From contig NZ_SJPS01000001.1 in NCBI RefSeq assembly GCF_007860015.1, positions 496,001 through 560,000 of the forward strand: a stretch of DNA of 64,000 nucleotides, given 5' to 3'. Shown piece by piece: positions 1 through 10,425 of this stretch (position 1 is its first letter; each line of letters starts with the position of its first letter). The notes under the pieces are model-generated. The model did not search any database and was not told where the DNA came from. It saw only the letters and a list, made by a program, of their open reading frames with translations. Made by a program: the position numbers and the translations under genes. This DNA is from Bythopirellula polymerisocia. Lineage in GTDB: Bacteria; Planctomycetota; Planctomycetia; Pirellulales; Lacipirellulaceae.

Positions 1-874
1 CGACGGCTACACTTGCCGTCGCGGCAGTCAGCAAAACAGCGACAAGCATTGCGGGTTTGGCGATCGACGCGATTGTCATGGCAGTAGCTCCTTGTTGGGC
101 CAAATGGAGGGCATGTTGGGAAACATTTGAAATTTGTGCAGAGCCGCTCGACCAGGCCTCGCAACCGGCGACCGTGCCGCCGATCAACTGGGGAGTGACG
201 GCTGCCAATGCAGATTTCACGGGTAGCGACATCGCGCTCATCGCCAAGGAAAGGCTCACGCCACGGCGAATCAATCGTTGCCGCAAGAGTTGCCTCCCGC
301 GAGCCAGGCGGCCTTTGACCGTCTCCAGAGTGCAGCCCAGCTCCTCGGCCACCTCGCGGCGCGAGTTGCCTTGCAGATAACACAAGACGAGCGGGAGTTG
401 ATAGCGTTGTGGGAGCGCGTGGAGTTCTTCGAGCAGGATCGAGCGCTGTTCGTGCGCCTGAACGGAGGCCAGTTGTTCTTTGATATCAGCATGGATGTCG
501 CTACCTAAATCAAGGGTTGGTTTATTTCGTGCGGCCAGCCGCGCCCGCAAAGCCGTGCGGTACGCCACTCGGTACAACCAACCAGCAAGCGAATCGCACT
601 CGCGAATCGTGTCCGCCCGTTTGGCCAATATGAGAAACGTGGCTTGAAAGGCGTCTTCTCGATCCTGGTGGTGACGGAGGATTTGCCAGCACAGCGTCCA
701 GACCATGGGACCATGTTTTTCGACCAACTCGGTGAATGCCTCTTCGTCACCGTGGCAACGATAGCGCATCAATAGCTCACCATCGGTCGGCGGGATGTCG
801 AGAACTGCCGCACTGGCATTCCCGGTGGGTAAGCCATTGCGGCGATTGGGTCGTGTTGTGGCGATAGGTTCCAT
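1..874 (-). CDS. RNA polymerase ECF-type sigma factor, C-terminus cut by window edge
   Basis: The frame stays open from the ATG at 874 to the window edge, about 291 codons. Region sigma-2 lies around residues 40-110 (HGDEEAFTELV, then DREDAFQATFLILAKRA, then SLAGWLYRVAYRTALRA), and sigma-4 around residues 145-205 (LPQRYQLPLVLCYLQGNSR, then CTLETVKGRLARGR). This is a classic ECF layout and would direct RNA polymerase to a specific promoter set. Beyond sigma-4 the protein continues for at least 85 residues with Ala-rich, hydrophobic stretches ending in a likely membrane segment (MLVAVLLTAATASVAV) at the edge. Planctomycete ECF factors with long C-terminal extensions are known, and a membrane-tethered sensor tail is my inference. 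The partner gene, if any, lies outside the window. It diverges from the PEP-CTERM gene at 1208. Confidence 0.88.
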   Translation of the reverse strand, partial: MEPIATTRPNRRNGLPTGNASAAVLDIPPTDGELLMRYRCHGDEEAFTELVEKHGPMVWTLCWQILRHHQDREDAFQATFLILAKRADTIRECDSLAGWLYRVAYRTALRARLAARNKPTLDLGSDIHADIKEQLASVQAHEQRSILLEELHALPQRYQLPLVLCYLQGNSRREVAEELGCTLETVKGRLARGRQLLRQRLIRRGVSLSLAMSAMSLPVKSALAAVTPQLIGGTVAGCEAWSSGSAQISNVSQHALHLAQQGATAMTIASIAKPAMLVAVLLTAATASVAV

Positions 875-1001
875 AGGACTCTCACAGTATTAGAGCCGGA
901 CTATATGCCGGCAGGACCACTAATTTTATGAGAAATCCTTTTTTTCTTCTGGCTAAATCGGGCTAGCTTAATCGATGTAAGCGACGACTACCGTTTTGGT
1001 T

Positions 1002-1034
1002 AAGGCGAATTAACTGGATCAAATCGCCTTTTTT
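1002..1034 (+). terminator. terminator-like hairpin in the leader of the PEP-CTERM gene
   Basis: A 7-bp stem (AAGGCGA at 1002-1008 and TCGCCTT at 1024-1030) with a 15-base loop runs into six T's ending at 1034. It points towards the PEP-CTERM gene starting at 1208 and lies in the 333-base divergent spacer 875-1207, which holds no gene. It could end a short upstream transcript or act as an attenuator. The spacer also has a small palindrome (GCCGG...CCGGC) near 894-910. Confidence 0.4.
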
Positions 1035-1207
1035 GCCCACATTTAAATCGGACCATATGCTTGATTCGTGCCTGAGTTCCCGTACGCTAGACATTCACTT
1101 GGTGCAATTCGAAGCATTCAGGCCATTGCATTTGCCTGTCTTAATGCTTTGCACCGTCGATCCGTATTTTTCTAGAATTAGCGATTAGCTAATGGGAAGG
1201 TAGTCTA

Positions 1208-2437
1208 ATGACTCACACAATCTGGGGACTTCTGCTGTCCCTCGCAGCGCTCTTATGCTTTACGGGCAGCGATGCTGCTGCTCAATCAATTTCGCTCGAC
1301 GACAACCCGATGTTAATGGGTGGCTTTGGAAAGGGAGCTGAGGATGAATTCGGCTTTGCAGCGGCTCCTGCCCTCACACCATCTCCCTCGCTCGGAGCAC
1401 TAGGAGCACCAATTGATGGGAATGTTTTTACGCCGGGGATTCCAGCTATCTTGGAGCACACACCCAACGGTGGATACATTGATGCCTTTTCGACGAACAA
1501 GCCGATTCCCTTAGCGCTTCCTGGCGGGCCTGTGCCCGCGATCACACTACAGTTCAGCGTAGATCGTTTGACGACTGGCTTACCGGGAAGTGCTGTTCTG
1601 ACGGAGTCGGGCTTTGTCCAGCAAATGGGGGATATCTATACCTCGACTGCCACGTTTCCTCATCCGGTAATCTTCGCGGGTATGCCCCACCCAGCGATTC
1701 CGTTTCTTGGTCCTTTACCAAGCGCAGGCGTTGGTGGCTCGAACACATTGTTGATCGATGAATCAGCCTTCGGACTCACCACGGCGGTTGGGATTGTGCC
1801 CCCTGGAGTGTTTGCTGGGCCCCTCGGAACTGGTTCTCACGACAACGTGGACGCATTTGATTTCAGGAGCCTGGTCCCTGATCCTTTGCCGTTATTTCCT
1901 GGAGCCGGGGTGTACCCAGTGCATTCTTATTTCTCCATCGCACCTGACGAAGCAGTTGCTGTAGGAGCCTCAGCAGCCGATATTTTTGATACGGCTGCTT
2001 TTGCTTCGGGGACTGCACCAACTCCTTTCGCCACATCACTATCGATGGGCCTCGATTCACTCGGCTTGAATACCGATTCGATCGATGCACTCGTTATGTT
2101 TGACAGCGGGCTGGTTGGTGGGCCTGAAAATGGCGGGCCCGGTGGAGAACCAGGACGCGATTTTGCCTTGTTCAGTCTGGCACCAGGTTCGGCGTCATTG
2201 GGCACAGCAGTCGGAGCGGCTCCCAAGAGTGCTTCTGATGTTTTCTTTACAGACTTCACAGGAAGTTTTTCCGTATTCGCCTTCCCTGGTGATTTAGGGC
2301 TACCCGCAGGCCTACCTGGATTTCCATTCCAGAATCAGTCCAATATCGACGCTTTAGAAATAACAGTTCCTGAACCAACTTGTGGTTTGCTGCTGTTGGG
2401 AATGGCCTCTATCGGCTGGTACGGTCGTCGACGCTAA
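1208..2437 (+). CDS. PEP-CTERM sorting-domain secreted protein
   Basis: This 409-residue protein begins with a signal peptide (MTHTIWGLLLSLAALLC, cleavage likely after DAAAQ near residue 26). It ends with the PEP-CTERM tripartite signal: VPEP, a hydrophobic run (GLLLLGMASIG) and a basic tail (RRR). Such proteins are exported and processed by an exosortase, anchoring or releasing them at the cell surface; no exosortase is present here. The body is rich in Gly, Pro, Phe and Ala with no enzyme motif that I recognise; Asp-rich stretches (DNVDAFDF, DSIDALVMFD) suggest a surface or extracellular-matrix role. The start is preceded by GGAAGGT at about 1195-1201. The function of the body is unknown. 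Confidence 0.85.
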   Translation: MTHTIWGLLLSLAALLCFTGSDAAAQSISLDDNPMLMGGFGKGAEDEFGFAAAPALTPSPSLGALGAPIDGNVFTPGIPAILEHTPNGGYIDAFSTNKPIPLALPGGPVPAITLQFSVDRLTTGLPGSAVLTESGFVQQMGDIYTSTATFPHPVIFAGMPHPAIPFLGPLPSAGVGGSNTLLIDESAFGLTTAVGIVPPGVFAGPLGTGSHDNVDAFDFRSLVPDPLPLFPGAGVYPVHSYFSIAPDEAVAVGASAADIFDTAAFASGTAPTPFATSLSMGLDSLGLNTDSIDALVMFDSGLVGGPENGGPGGEPGRDFALFSLAPGSASLGTAVGAAPKSASDVFFTDFTGSFSVFAFPGDLGLPAGLPGFPFQNQSNIDALEITVPEPTCGLLLLGMASIGWYGRRR

Positions 2438-2461
2438 CACGGACGTTCCTAGATTTTGATA

Positions 2462-2500
2462 AGAACGGCTTGGGAGGCATTTGGCTTCCTGAGCCGTTCT
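2462..2500. terminator. bidirectional terminator between the PEP-CTERM gene and uvrA
   Basis: A perfect 9-bp stem, AGAACGGCT (2462-2470) with AGCCGTTCT (2492-2500), has a further partial GGGAG/CTTCC pairing inside. It sits in the 78-base gap between two convergent genes, so it probably ends transcription from both sides. Confidence 0.65.
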
Positions 2501-2515
2501 GTCTTTGTAGAAGCC

Positions 2516-5500
2516 TCAGCTAGCCGCGATGCGTTCCGCAGCACCCCCGACAGCGGCCAGATGCTCGATCAGGAAATCTGGCAGGTCGCCATTCAGGAGA
2601 TCTTCTCCCATGATGAAACGGAGCTTGACTTGATCGAGTTCGTCTTCGCTTGTTTTGATTGCGCGGTTGGCGGCGAGGTCGGCTATCCGCTTCGTATCAA
2701 AAACGCCCGAGGGACCGTTAAGTACTAGATCGATCCCGGCGAGTTGCTTGGTGTAGACAGTGGCCCAGGGTTGTCGCTGCTGAGAGACCATCACGTTAAC
2801 GACTTGCTGGTTGTTCCAGAGGAATTGTGGTTGAGAGGGGTTGTCCTCGCCTGCGGCCTCGCTTGCGACCTCGCCGAGAAGTTCCAATAGTTCTTCGAGT
2901 ACCTCATTATTCCAAGCGGGCTTTTTGCCCGGCGGGAAACCCTTGCGGGCTAGGTGCCACTTGCGGCCCAGCACCTTCCAGGGCATTACATCTTCGGGAT
3001 CTTGCGGGGTACGGTCTGTGAATTTGCGAAAGCCCGCAACCGCTTGTTCCAAAAACTTCCAGAATTCGGGGGTGTCGATCTCCTCCCAGCTGTAGGCCCG
3101 AATTTCCACTTCCTGAAACGGGGCCCGCAGGTTCTTGCACTTGACCCGCGAAGTACGACCATACGACTCGATCTCAGGAATGTCGTTGAGCGGCTTCAAG
3201 TCAAGAGCGACCGCCAACTGGTCTCGCTGGAACGTCTTCTTAGCAGTGCGGAATTTCATCTTCAAGAGCCATGGCTCGCCGGTGATTGCGTGAAAGAACC
3301 AGCCATCGGTTTTTTTCGCGGTGGCGATCTCGACGATAGTGCGGGTGTTCCAATTCGTGGGCGCAAAATCGCCAAGCTCCTGGATGCGGCGCTCGACGTG
3401 GTCAAGAATCTTGCCGTCCCAATGGCAAGGCGATCCGCTGCGGCTCACTCGGTCGCGAGTGTGCCAGCGGCGGCCATCGACTTCCCAAGGCATCTTGATC
3501 TCGCCGCCGAGGTCGTTGATTTCGACATCGCCCTCACGATTTTCAGTGAGCTGGTTGAAGTCAAAGGGTTTGCGTTTTTTGTGCGGGCCGGCGGCGAGGA
3601 TCGGCGCGAGAGCGGCAGCGGTGTGGGAAATAGGAGTGGATTTCTTCCGGGCCGCTGAAGAGGCCTCGGCCGAAAGGATAATATCTTCGGGGGTGCCTGT
3701 GGAGACGACTTGGCCTCCCTCGGCGCCCGCCTCGGGGCCGATATCGATAATCCAGTCGGCTTGCTTAATCACGTCGAGATTGTGCTCGATCACCAGGACC
3801 GTATTACCGAGATCGACCAGGCGGTGCAACACATCGAGGAGCTTAGCAATATCGTCGAAGTGCAACCCTGTAGTTGGTTCGTCGAGGATGTACAAAGTCC
3901 TGCCGGTGTCGGGTCGGGAAAGCTCGGCGGCGAGTTTGACGCGCTGAGCCTCGCCGCCGGAGAGCGTGGCTGCACTTTGTCCGAGAGCGACATAATCGAG
4001 TCCCACGTCACATAAGGTTTGCAGAATACGACGGATCTTGGGAATGTTCTCAAATAATTCCAGCGCCTCGCCGCATGACATGGCTAGCACGTCGGCGATC
4101 GATCGACCTCGATACTGCACGTCTAGCGTCTCGGGATTGAATCGCTCACCATGGCACAGCTCGCAATCAACCCACACGTCAGGGAGGAAGTGCATCTCTA
4201 TACACCGCTGGCCTGCACCCTCGCAGGCATCGCACCTTCCGCCGGGGACATTAAAGCTAAAGCGTCGAGCCGAGTAGCCCCGCAATTTCGCTTCGGGCAA
4301 TTGTGCGAACAGATTGCGGATCAATTCAAACACGCCGGTGTAGGTCGCAGGGTTAGACGACGGCGAATTGCCCAGTGCTTTCTGATCGACGCGAATAACC
4401 TTGTCGATGTTTTGAATGCCGACGATGCGATCATGCCCACCGGGGTTCGTGCCGGCACGATGCAGCGTCTTGGCAAGTTGGTTGTAGAGCACATCTTCGA
4501 CGAGCGAGCTCTTGCCGCTACCACTCACCCCAGTCACTGCCGTGAGTGTGCCGAGCGGGATGTCGACATCAATGTTTTTCAGATTGTTATGACGGGCGCC
4601 AAGGATCCGCAGCGTGGAGGACGAGTCCGCAGACCGGGCCGCTGAAGCGGCGTCGGCCGACTTTTTCATCTTTGGCCGAGGTTGCTTTAGCGGCCCGTTG
4701 TCTTCGCCCATGCGTCGATTCGTCGGCACCGGAATCGCCTTTTTCCCGGATAGATACGGCCCCGTCACAGACCCGCGACGCTTGGCGACTTCGGCGGGGG
4801 TGCCTCGAGCGACAACTTCGCCACCAAGCCGCCCAGCAGCTGGACCAAAATCTAAGAGTTGATCTGCACTCTCGACAACATCGCGATCATGCTCCACAAC
4901 TAACAGTGTGTTCCCCAGATCACGCAGCTTGTGTAGTGCGGAGATGAGCCGTGCATTGTCCCGAGGATGCAGTCCGATGGTCGGCTCGTCGAGCACATAA
5001 AGCACCCCGCACAATCCACTCCCAACTTGGCTGGCCAAGCGGATTCGTTGCGACTCACCACCAGAGAGCGTTGGTGCCGACCGGCCGATGGAGAGATACT
5101 CCAGCCCTACCTCTAAGAGGAACGTAAGACGATTGCTAATCTCGCGGACCAATTCGCCAGCAACTTTTAGTTCTCTGGCTGAGAGTTTCCAGGCCTCGAT
5201 TTCCGGCAGCAATCGGCCCAATGGCAATCGGCAGTATTCCCCAACTGTGCGGCCTTGAAACCGTACGGCCGAAGCATCGTCGCGCAGGCGACTCCCACCA
5301 CACTGGCTACATTCGATTTCATCAACCAGATGATCGAGTTGCGACCTGAGTCGTGGCGACATTCGCGAAGCTTCTTCCAACGCGGGATAGAGGCCTTTGT
5401 ATTGGAAAAGAAAGTTGCTTGGCGCTTGGCGCGTGGCGCTAGGTTTTTTCTTGCCTGAACTAGCGCCTCTCGCCTCGCTGCTAGCGTCTACCCTGATCCA

Positions 5501-8500
5501 TTCATCCCCTGTGCCGTAGAGCACGATGCGGCGGTGGCGAGGAGATAGCTGTTCGAACGGCACGTCGGTTGGCAGTCCCGTGTGTTTAGATAGTGCGGCA
5601 AGCATTGCAGCGAATAGCGGTTGCTTAATACCTGGCCAGGCAAGGATAGCCCCTTCGGCGAGTGTGAGTTGAGTGCTACGCAAGAGTGCCGCCGGGTTGG
5701 CGCCGATCTCGGTCCCTAATCCCTCGCATGCCCCACACCAGCCAAGCGTATTGTTGAAGGAAAAATGATGCGGTGAGAGTGCTTCAAAGCTCCGCCCACA
5801 TTTGCCACAGGAGCGATGCTGGCTATGCACTTTGGTTCGCCAGCGTGCTTCGGGGATATCCTCCTCGACCACAACTGTGACCATAACTCCGCGACCTAAG
5901 GACAAGGCGCTCTCGACACTTTCAGCCAAGCGGCTCCGGCTGTCGTTACGAATCGTCACGCGGTCGGCAATCACTTCGACTTTGTGTTTGCGGCGGCGAT
6001 CCACTTCGGGCGCCGACTCCAACTCGAAAGTCTTGTCATCGATGCGCACCCGCAGATAACCACTCGCGCGCAGCGACTGCCAGAGATCAGCATAGGTCTG
6101 ACCGGCCGCGAGCTCCACGGGAGCCATCAGATAGAGCTTGGTTCCTTCCGGCTCGGCAAGAATCGTATCGATCACCTCGTCAACACTTTGCGTGCCGACA
6201 GGGATATCGCATTCGGGACAATGCATCTGCCCTAGCCGCGACATCAATATACGGAAGTAGTCGTATATTTCAGTGACCGTTCCGACCGTCGAACGAGGGG
6301 AATGCCCGGTCGTACGTTGTTCGATAGCAATCGCGGGAGACAACCCTTCAATCGATTCTACGCGCGGCTTTTGGAGTTGGCCGACAAACTGGCGAGCGTA
6401 GGAACTGAGGCTTTCCACGTACCTTCGTTGCCCCTCGGCATAGATCGTGTCCATGGCAAGCGAACTCTTGCCACTACCACTTGGCCCGCAAAAGACGGTG
6501 AACTCATCGCGTGGGATCTTTACGCTCACATCGCGCAGGTTGTGCTCGCTGGCACCTTCGACGGTAATATGGGTTGCCTGTTTGACGCTCTCACGTTTGG
6601 CGGGCTTTGTGGTGCTGTGGGGCTTGCCATTGAGATAGGGAGCGAGGGCGGTAGCAGTGTGGAAGCGGAATGCTTCGCCGTTCCTGGCTGCTGAAGCGGC
6701 CTCGGCCATTTTTATGATTTGCTCAGGAGTGCCGGTGGCGATGATTTCGCCGCCGTGCTTGCCTCCATCGGGTCCGACATCGATAACCCAGTCGGCAGTT
6801 TTCACCACATCCAGATTGTGCTCGACGACCAACACCGTATTGCCCGCGTCCACAAATTCATGGAGAACCTTGAGCAGCATCTCGATGTCGGCGAAGTGCA
6901 AACCGGTCGTCGGCTCATCGAGCAGATACAAAGTGCGGCCGGTCGATTTCTTGACCAATTCGCGGGCGAGCTTGATCCGTTGAGCTTCTCCACCTGAAAG
7001 TGTCGGCGAAGGTTGGCCCAACTTGAGATAGTCGAGACCCACAGAGTGCAACGTTTCCAACTTGTGGCGGATCTGAGGGATATTTTCAAAGTGTTCAAGT
7101 GCCTGCTGCACGTCCATTTCCAGTACATCGGCAATTGATTTTTCCTTGTACCTGATCTGCAGAGACTCGTGATTGAACCGATGCCCTTGGCAGACGTTGC
7201 AGGTGATCCACACGTCGGCAAGGAAATCCATCTCCAATTTGTTCGAGCCATTGCCACTGCAAGCCTCACACCGGCCACCTGTCACATTGAAGCTGAACCG
7301 CCCTGGCTTGTAACCCCGTCGCTTCGCTTCGGGAAGCTGCGTATACAACTTGCGAATTTCGTCGAAAACCTTGATGTAGGTGGCTGGATTCGATCGCGGC
7401 GTGCGCCCGATCGGAGACTGGTCGATCGCGATCATCTTGTCGAGTTTTTCGAGCCCCTCGATGCGGTCATGCTCGCCGGGTTCTCCGTTCCCGCCATTGA
7501 GATCGCGGCGGAGTGCTTCTACAAGGATGTCGCTCACCAAGGAGCTTTTGCCGCTACCACTCGCCCCGGTCACGCACACAAACGCCCCCAAGGGGATTTC
7601 CATCGTGACGTTTTTGAGATTGTTATGCCGTGCGCCGTGAATTACCAGTTTCGAGTCGCCAAGTGATTCGATTCTTCGCTTCTCAGGTATTTCAATCTTT
7701 CTTCTGCCAGCGAGATAGGCACCGGTAATGCTCTTCCTCTCTTTGGCTACCTGTTCCGCCGTACCGACGGCCATGAGTTCGCCGCCCCGCACACCAGCAC
7801 CGGGGCCAAAATCGACGACCAGATCGGCAGCCCGCATCGTGTCTTCATCATGCTCGACCACGACGACTGTGTTGCCCTGATCGCGGAGTTGCTCAAGCGT
7901 GGAGAGGAGCCGTTCGTTATCACGCGGATGCAGGCCGATCGAGGGTTCGTCGAGGATATAGAGTACACCAACCAGCCCACAGCCAATCTGCCCCGCCAGT
8001 CGAATCCGCTGGGTTTCGCCACCGGAAAGCGTGGGAGCCGTGCGACCCAGCGACAAGTAATCGAGGCCCACATTCGTAAGGAAACCTAGCCGCCCGCGAA
8101 TCTCTTTGAGTACCTCGCTGGCGATTTTTTGTTGTGTTTCGTCGAGCACCAATTCACTGAAAAACTCCTTGGCTTCGTCAATCGGCAAGGCACTGACAGC
8201 AGGAAGAGTTTTCTGCGACTCGTCAGAAAACTTCGAGCTTGCCGTGCTCAGCGTCACAGCGCGGGCCTGAGGATTGAGCCGCTCGCCGAGGCAGTCGGGG
8301 CAGCCAATCACGTTCATATATTCTTCCAGCTTGGCGATGAGTGTCTTGCTCTTCGCACCACGGTACTTTTCTAAAAGCTCCGGGATAAGGCCTTCGAACG
8401 TGCCGCCGTACTTTTGTGAGTTCTTACCAGCCCGCCAGGTAAACGTGATATGCTCGTCCCCCGTGCCCCACAACCACAGGTAGCGAAACTCTTCGTCCAA

Positions 8501-9631
8501 TTCCTGCCAAGGAGTATCGGTGAGGGTCCCCTCGGCCAGTTCAAGTTTCCGCTCCATCGTCTCAGCAACACCTTTGTAGATGTGCCGCTTCCAGCGTCCG
8601 AGATCTTTCCAGGGTCCAACGAGTTCGATGCAGCCATGCGAGAGCGACTTAGTCGGATCGGTAACCAGCTTGATAGGATCGAAGCTGAACATCGTCCCCA
8701 GGCCGTCGCATTCCAGGCACATCCCGCGCGGGCTGTTGAAGCTGAAGAGTTGCGGCGAGGGAGGCTGAAAACTCAAACCACAATGATTGCAAGCGTAGTC
8801 AGCCGAGACGACCATGTCTCCGACTTGCACCCCCGTCCCCCTTTTCGATTTCTTTCCAGCCTTCGGCGGTGCCGCTTCAGCGGCATTGTCCTCTTCTTGC
8901 GAGATGATGAGAGTCCCCTCACCCAACTTAAGCGCGAGATCAACCGCCTCGCCCAACCGAGTGCGGATCGTTGGCCCGTTCACCAAGCGGTCGATCACCA
9001 CCTCAATGTCGTGCCGCATCTGCCGATCGAGCGAGAGATTGTCTGACAGCTGAACGACTTGACCATCAACTCGCGCGCGGACGAAACCCTTTTTCAGCAA
9101 GTCCTCAAACAGATCGCGGAACTCACCTTTCTGTCCGCGTACCACAGGGGCAAGCACCATGAAGCCCACCTTGGTGGGAAGCGTTTGAATTCGGGCAATA
9201 ATCTCTTCACGCGATTGTGCCGTGATCGGCCGCTCGCATTGTGGGCAATGCCCCTGTCCGACTCGGGCATACAGAACCCGCAGAAAATCATAAATCTCGG
9301 TGATCGTCCCGACGGTGGATCGCGGATTGTTACCAGCCGACTTCTGTGCAATCGAGATCGAGGGGCTCAATCCACTGATGTGGTCCACCTCGGGCTTGGG
9401 CATCTGGCCAAGAAACTGCCGGGCAAACGTAGAGAGACTTTCAACATAACGCCGTTGCCCCTCGGCATAGAGCGTGTCGAAAGCAAGCGAACTTTTCCCG
9501 CTTCCACTCACGCCCGTAAGGCAAATAAGCTTATTTCGCGGCAACTCAAGATCGACGCCGCGGAGGTTGTGTTCGCGGGCACCTTTGATGATGATATCTG
9601 AAGCGGGCATACGTCCGTGTGGCAAGTTCAA
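2516..9631 (-). CDS. uvrA: tandem (four-ABC-module) UvrA with duplicated C-terminal domain
   Basis: Excinuclease ABC subunit A scans DNA for bulky lesions and loads UvrB. Normal UvrA is about 950 residues; this one is 2371 because two UvrA copies are fused. Walker A motifs lie near residues 40 (GVSGSGKSS), 689 (GASGSGKSS), 1049 (GPSGSGKSS) and 1701 (GVSGSGKSS). ABC signatures (LSGGE) are near 535, 878, 1522 and 1890, each followed by LDEP. The CxxC zinc pairs of both halves are kept. The first half has the UvrB-binding motif RGQKGE at 165-170, but the second half reads [10 protein letters not shown] at the same place (1169), so probably only one UvrB site remains. From about residue 2000 there is a unique extension with two related units starting [11 protein letters not shown] (2047) and [11 protein letters not shown] (2216). 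A normal-size uvrA lies at 55231-58116. Start choice: ATG at 9631 followed by GMPASD-like UvrA N-terminus. Confidence 0.93.
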   Translation of the reverse strand: MNLPHGRMPASDIIIKGAREHNLRGVDLELPRNKLICLTGVSGSGKSSLAFDTLYAEGQRRYVESLSTFARQFLGQMPKPEVDHISGLSPSISIAQKSAGNNPRSTVGTITEIYDFLRVLYARVGQGHCPQCERPITAQSREEIIARIQTLPTKVGFMVLAPVVRGQKGEFRDLFEDLLKKGFVRARVDGQVVQLSDNLSLDRQMRHDIEVVIDRLVNGPTIRTRLGEAVDLALKLGEGTLIISQEEDNAAEAAPPKAGKKSKRGTGVQVGDMVVSADYACNHCGLSFQPPSPQLFSFNSPRGMCLECDGLGTMFSFDPIKLVTDPTKSLSHGCIELVGPWKDLGRWKRHIYKGVAETMERKLELAEGTLTDTPWQELDEEFRYLWLWGTGDEHITFTWRAGKNSQKYGGTFEGLIPELLEKYRGAKSKTLIAKLEEYMNVIGCPDCLGERLNPQARAVTLSTASSKFSDESQKTLPAVSALPIDEAKEFFSELVLDETQQKIASEVLKEIRGRLGFLTNVGLDYLSLGRTAPTLSGGETQRIRLAGQIGCGLVGVLYILDEPSIGLHPRDNERLLSTLEQLRDQGNTVVVVEHDEDTMRAADLVVDFGPGAGVRGGELMAVGTAEQVAKERKSITGAYLAGRRKIEIPEKRRIESLGDSKLVIHGARHNNLKNVTMEIPLGAFVCVTGASGSGKSSLVSDILVEALRRDLNGGNGEPGEHDRIEGLEKLDKMIAIDQSPIGRTPRSNPATYIKVFDEIRKLYTQLPEAKRRGYKPGRFSFNVTGGRCEACSGNGSNKLEMDFLADVWITCNVCQGHRFNHESLQIRYKEKSIADVLEMDVQQALEHFENIPQIRHKLETLHSVGLDYLKLGQPSPTLSGGEAQRIKLARELVKKSTGRTLYLLDEPTTGLHFADIEMLLKVLHEFVDAGNTVLVVEHNLDVVKTADWVIDVGPDGGKHGGEIIATGTPEQIIKMAEAASAARNGEAFRFHTATALAPYLNGKPHSTTKPAKRESVKQATHITVEGASEHNLRDVSVKIPRDEFTVFCGPSGSGKSSLAMDTIYAEGQRRYVESLSSYARQFVGQLQKPRVESIEGLSPAIAIEQRTTGHSPRSTVGTVTEIYDYFRILMSRLGQMHCPECDIPVGTQSVDEVIDTILAEPEGTKLYLMAPVELAAGQTYADLWQSLRASGYLRVRIDDKTFELESAPEVDRRRKHKVEVIADRVTIRNDSRSRLAESVESALSLGRGVMVTVVVEEDIPEARWRTKVHSQHRSCGKCGRSFEALSPHHFSFNNTLGWCGACEGLGTEIGANPAALLRSTQLTLAEGAILAWPGIKQPLFAAMLAALSKHTGLPTDVPFEQLSPRHRRIVLYGTGDEWIRVDASSEARGASSGKKKPSATRQAPSNFLFQYKGLYPALEEASRMSPRLRSQLDHLVDEIECSQCGGSRLRDDASAVRFQGRTVGEYCRLPLGRLLPEIEAWKLSARELKVAGELVREISNRLTFLLEVGLEYLSIGRSAPTLSGGESQRIRLASQVGSGLCGVLYVLDEPTIGLHPRDNARLISALHKLRDLGNTLLVVEHDRDVVESADQLLDFGPAAGRLGGEVVARGTPAEVAKRRGSVTGPYLSGKKAIPVPTNRRMGEDNGPLKQPRPKMKKSADAASAARSADSSSTLRILGARHNNLKNIDVDIPLGTLTAVTGVSGSGKSSLVEDVLYNQLAKTLHRAGTNPGGHDRIVGIQNIDKVIRVDQKALGNSPSSNPATYTGVFELIRNLFAQLPEAKLRGYSARRFSFNVPGGRCDACEGAGQRCIEMHFLPDVWVDCELCHGERFNPETLDVQYRGRSIADVLAMSCGEALELFENIPKIRRILQTLCDVGLDYVALGQSAATLSGGEAQRVKLAAELSRPDTGRTLYILDEPTTGLHFDDIAKLLDVLHRLVDLGNTVLVIEHNLDVIKQADWIIDIGPEAGAEGGQVVSTGTPEDIILSAEASSAARKKSTPISHTAAALAPILAAGPHKKRKPFDFNQLTENREGDVEINDLGGEIKMPWEVDGRRWHTRDRVSRSGSPCHWDGKILDHVERRIQELGDFAPTNWNTRTIVEIATAKKTDGWFFHAITGEPWLLKMKFRTAKKTFQRDQLAVALDLKPLNDIPEIESYGRTSRVKCKNLRAPFQEVEIRAYSWEEIDTPEFWKFLEQAVAGFRKFTDRTPQDPEDVMPWKVLGRKWHLARKGFPPGKKPAWNNEVLEELLELLGEVASEAAGEDNPSQPQFLWNNQQVVNVMVSQQRQPWATVYTKQLAGIDLVLNGPSGVFDTKRIADLAANRAIKTSEDELDQVKLRFIMGEDLLNGDLPDFLIEHLAAVGGAAERIAAS

Positions 9632-9753
9632 GGGTGTCTTTAGCCTTAGCCGCGAAGTAACGCTTCGCAGGCATAAGGAAATAGCGAACCACCCATTATA
9701 CGCCTCTGGCGATAAGAACCAACTGACGTTTTCTATTGGGGAGAGAATCTTTC

Positions 9754-10422
9754 ATGTTTATCCGCACCACGTTATTCAGCCTTTTTCTGCTATCGCACGG
9801 ATTTGCCGCCATTTCTGCCGAAACAGGCCGCGATCCCACTCGCTTTCAGGCGGACATCGATTCCTTTGAGACGAATGATAATTCCAGCCCGCCCCGGCAG
9901 ATCAAGGTTGTATTTGTCGGCAGTTCCAGCATACGGATGTGGAATCTGCAGAAGTCTTTCCCAGGAATGGAATTTCTCAATCGGGGCTTTGGCGGCTCAG
10001 AAATCGCCGATTCGACGCACTATTTCAATGAACTGATCGGCAAGCACCATCCAAGGCTCGTGGTGTTCTACGCTGGCGACAATGATGTTGCCGCCGGAAA
10101 CACAGCCGAGCAAGTGCACGCCGATTTCAAAGAATTTGTGGAAACATTCAAGGCCGAACTACCGGATGCGAGTCTCGCTTACATCGCCATCAAGCCAAGC
10201 GTCGCGCGCTGGAGTATGGCCGATACGATGCAAAAAGCAAATACGCTAATCGCCGCCGACTGTGAGGCAGACGACCAACTCACTTTCATCGATGTCTGGC
10301 CGGTGATGCTTGGTGATGACGGCCAACCTCGCCCCGACATTTTTCTCGGAGATGGGTTGCACATGAACGACAAAGGGTACGAAATGTGGGCGGAGTTGTT
10401 GCAACCAATTCTTAAAAAATAA
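9754..10422 (+). CDS. secreted SGNH/GDSL-family hydrolase
   Basis: A signal peptide (MFIRTTLFSLFLLSHGFAA) is followed by the SGNH-family blocks: GSSSIR with the nucleophile Ser, a Gly in NRGFGGS, GDNDVAAGN (block III) and DGLHMNDKGY, which carries the Asp and His of the catalytic dyad. These enzymes are esterases, lipases or carbohydrate deacetylases; the substrate cannot be read from the sequence. I start at the ATG at 9754 because GGGGAGAG lies about 9 bases upstream and the signal peptide begins there; a TTG at 9736 in the same frame is less likely. Mature enzyme about 200 residues, periplasmic or extracellular. The next gene starts 3 bases after the stop, so the two are probably co-transcribed. 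Confidence 0.85.
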   Translation: MFIRTTLFSLFLLSHGFAAISAETGRDPTRFQADIDSFETNDNSSPPRQIKVVFVGSSSIRMWNLQKSFPGMEFLNRGFGGSEIADSTHYFNELIGKHHPRLVVFYAGDNDVAAGNTAEQVHADFKEFVETFKAELPDASLAYIAIKPSVARWSMADTMQKANTLIAADCEADDQLTFIDVWPVMLGDDGQPRPDIFLGDGLHMNDKGYEMWAELLQPILKK

Positions 10423-10425
10423 CCA

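Noticed and set aside
2954..3947. Long plus-strand frames of 208-234 codons opposite the uvrA 3' end
   Set aside because: They mirror the UvrA codons, have no family words and no ribosome site; the minus-strand frame is clearly UvrA.
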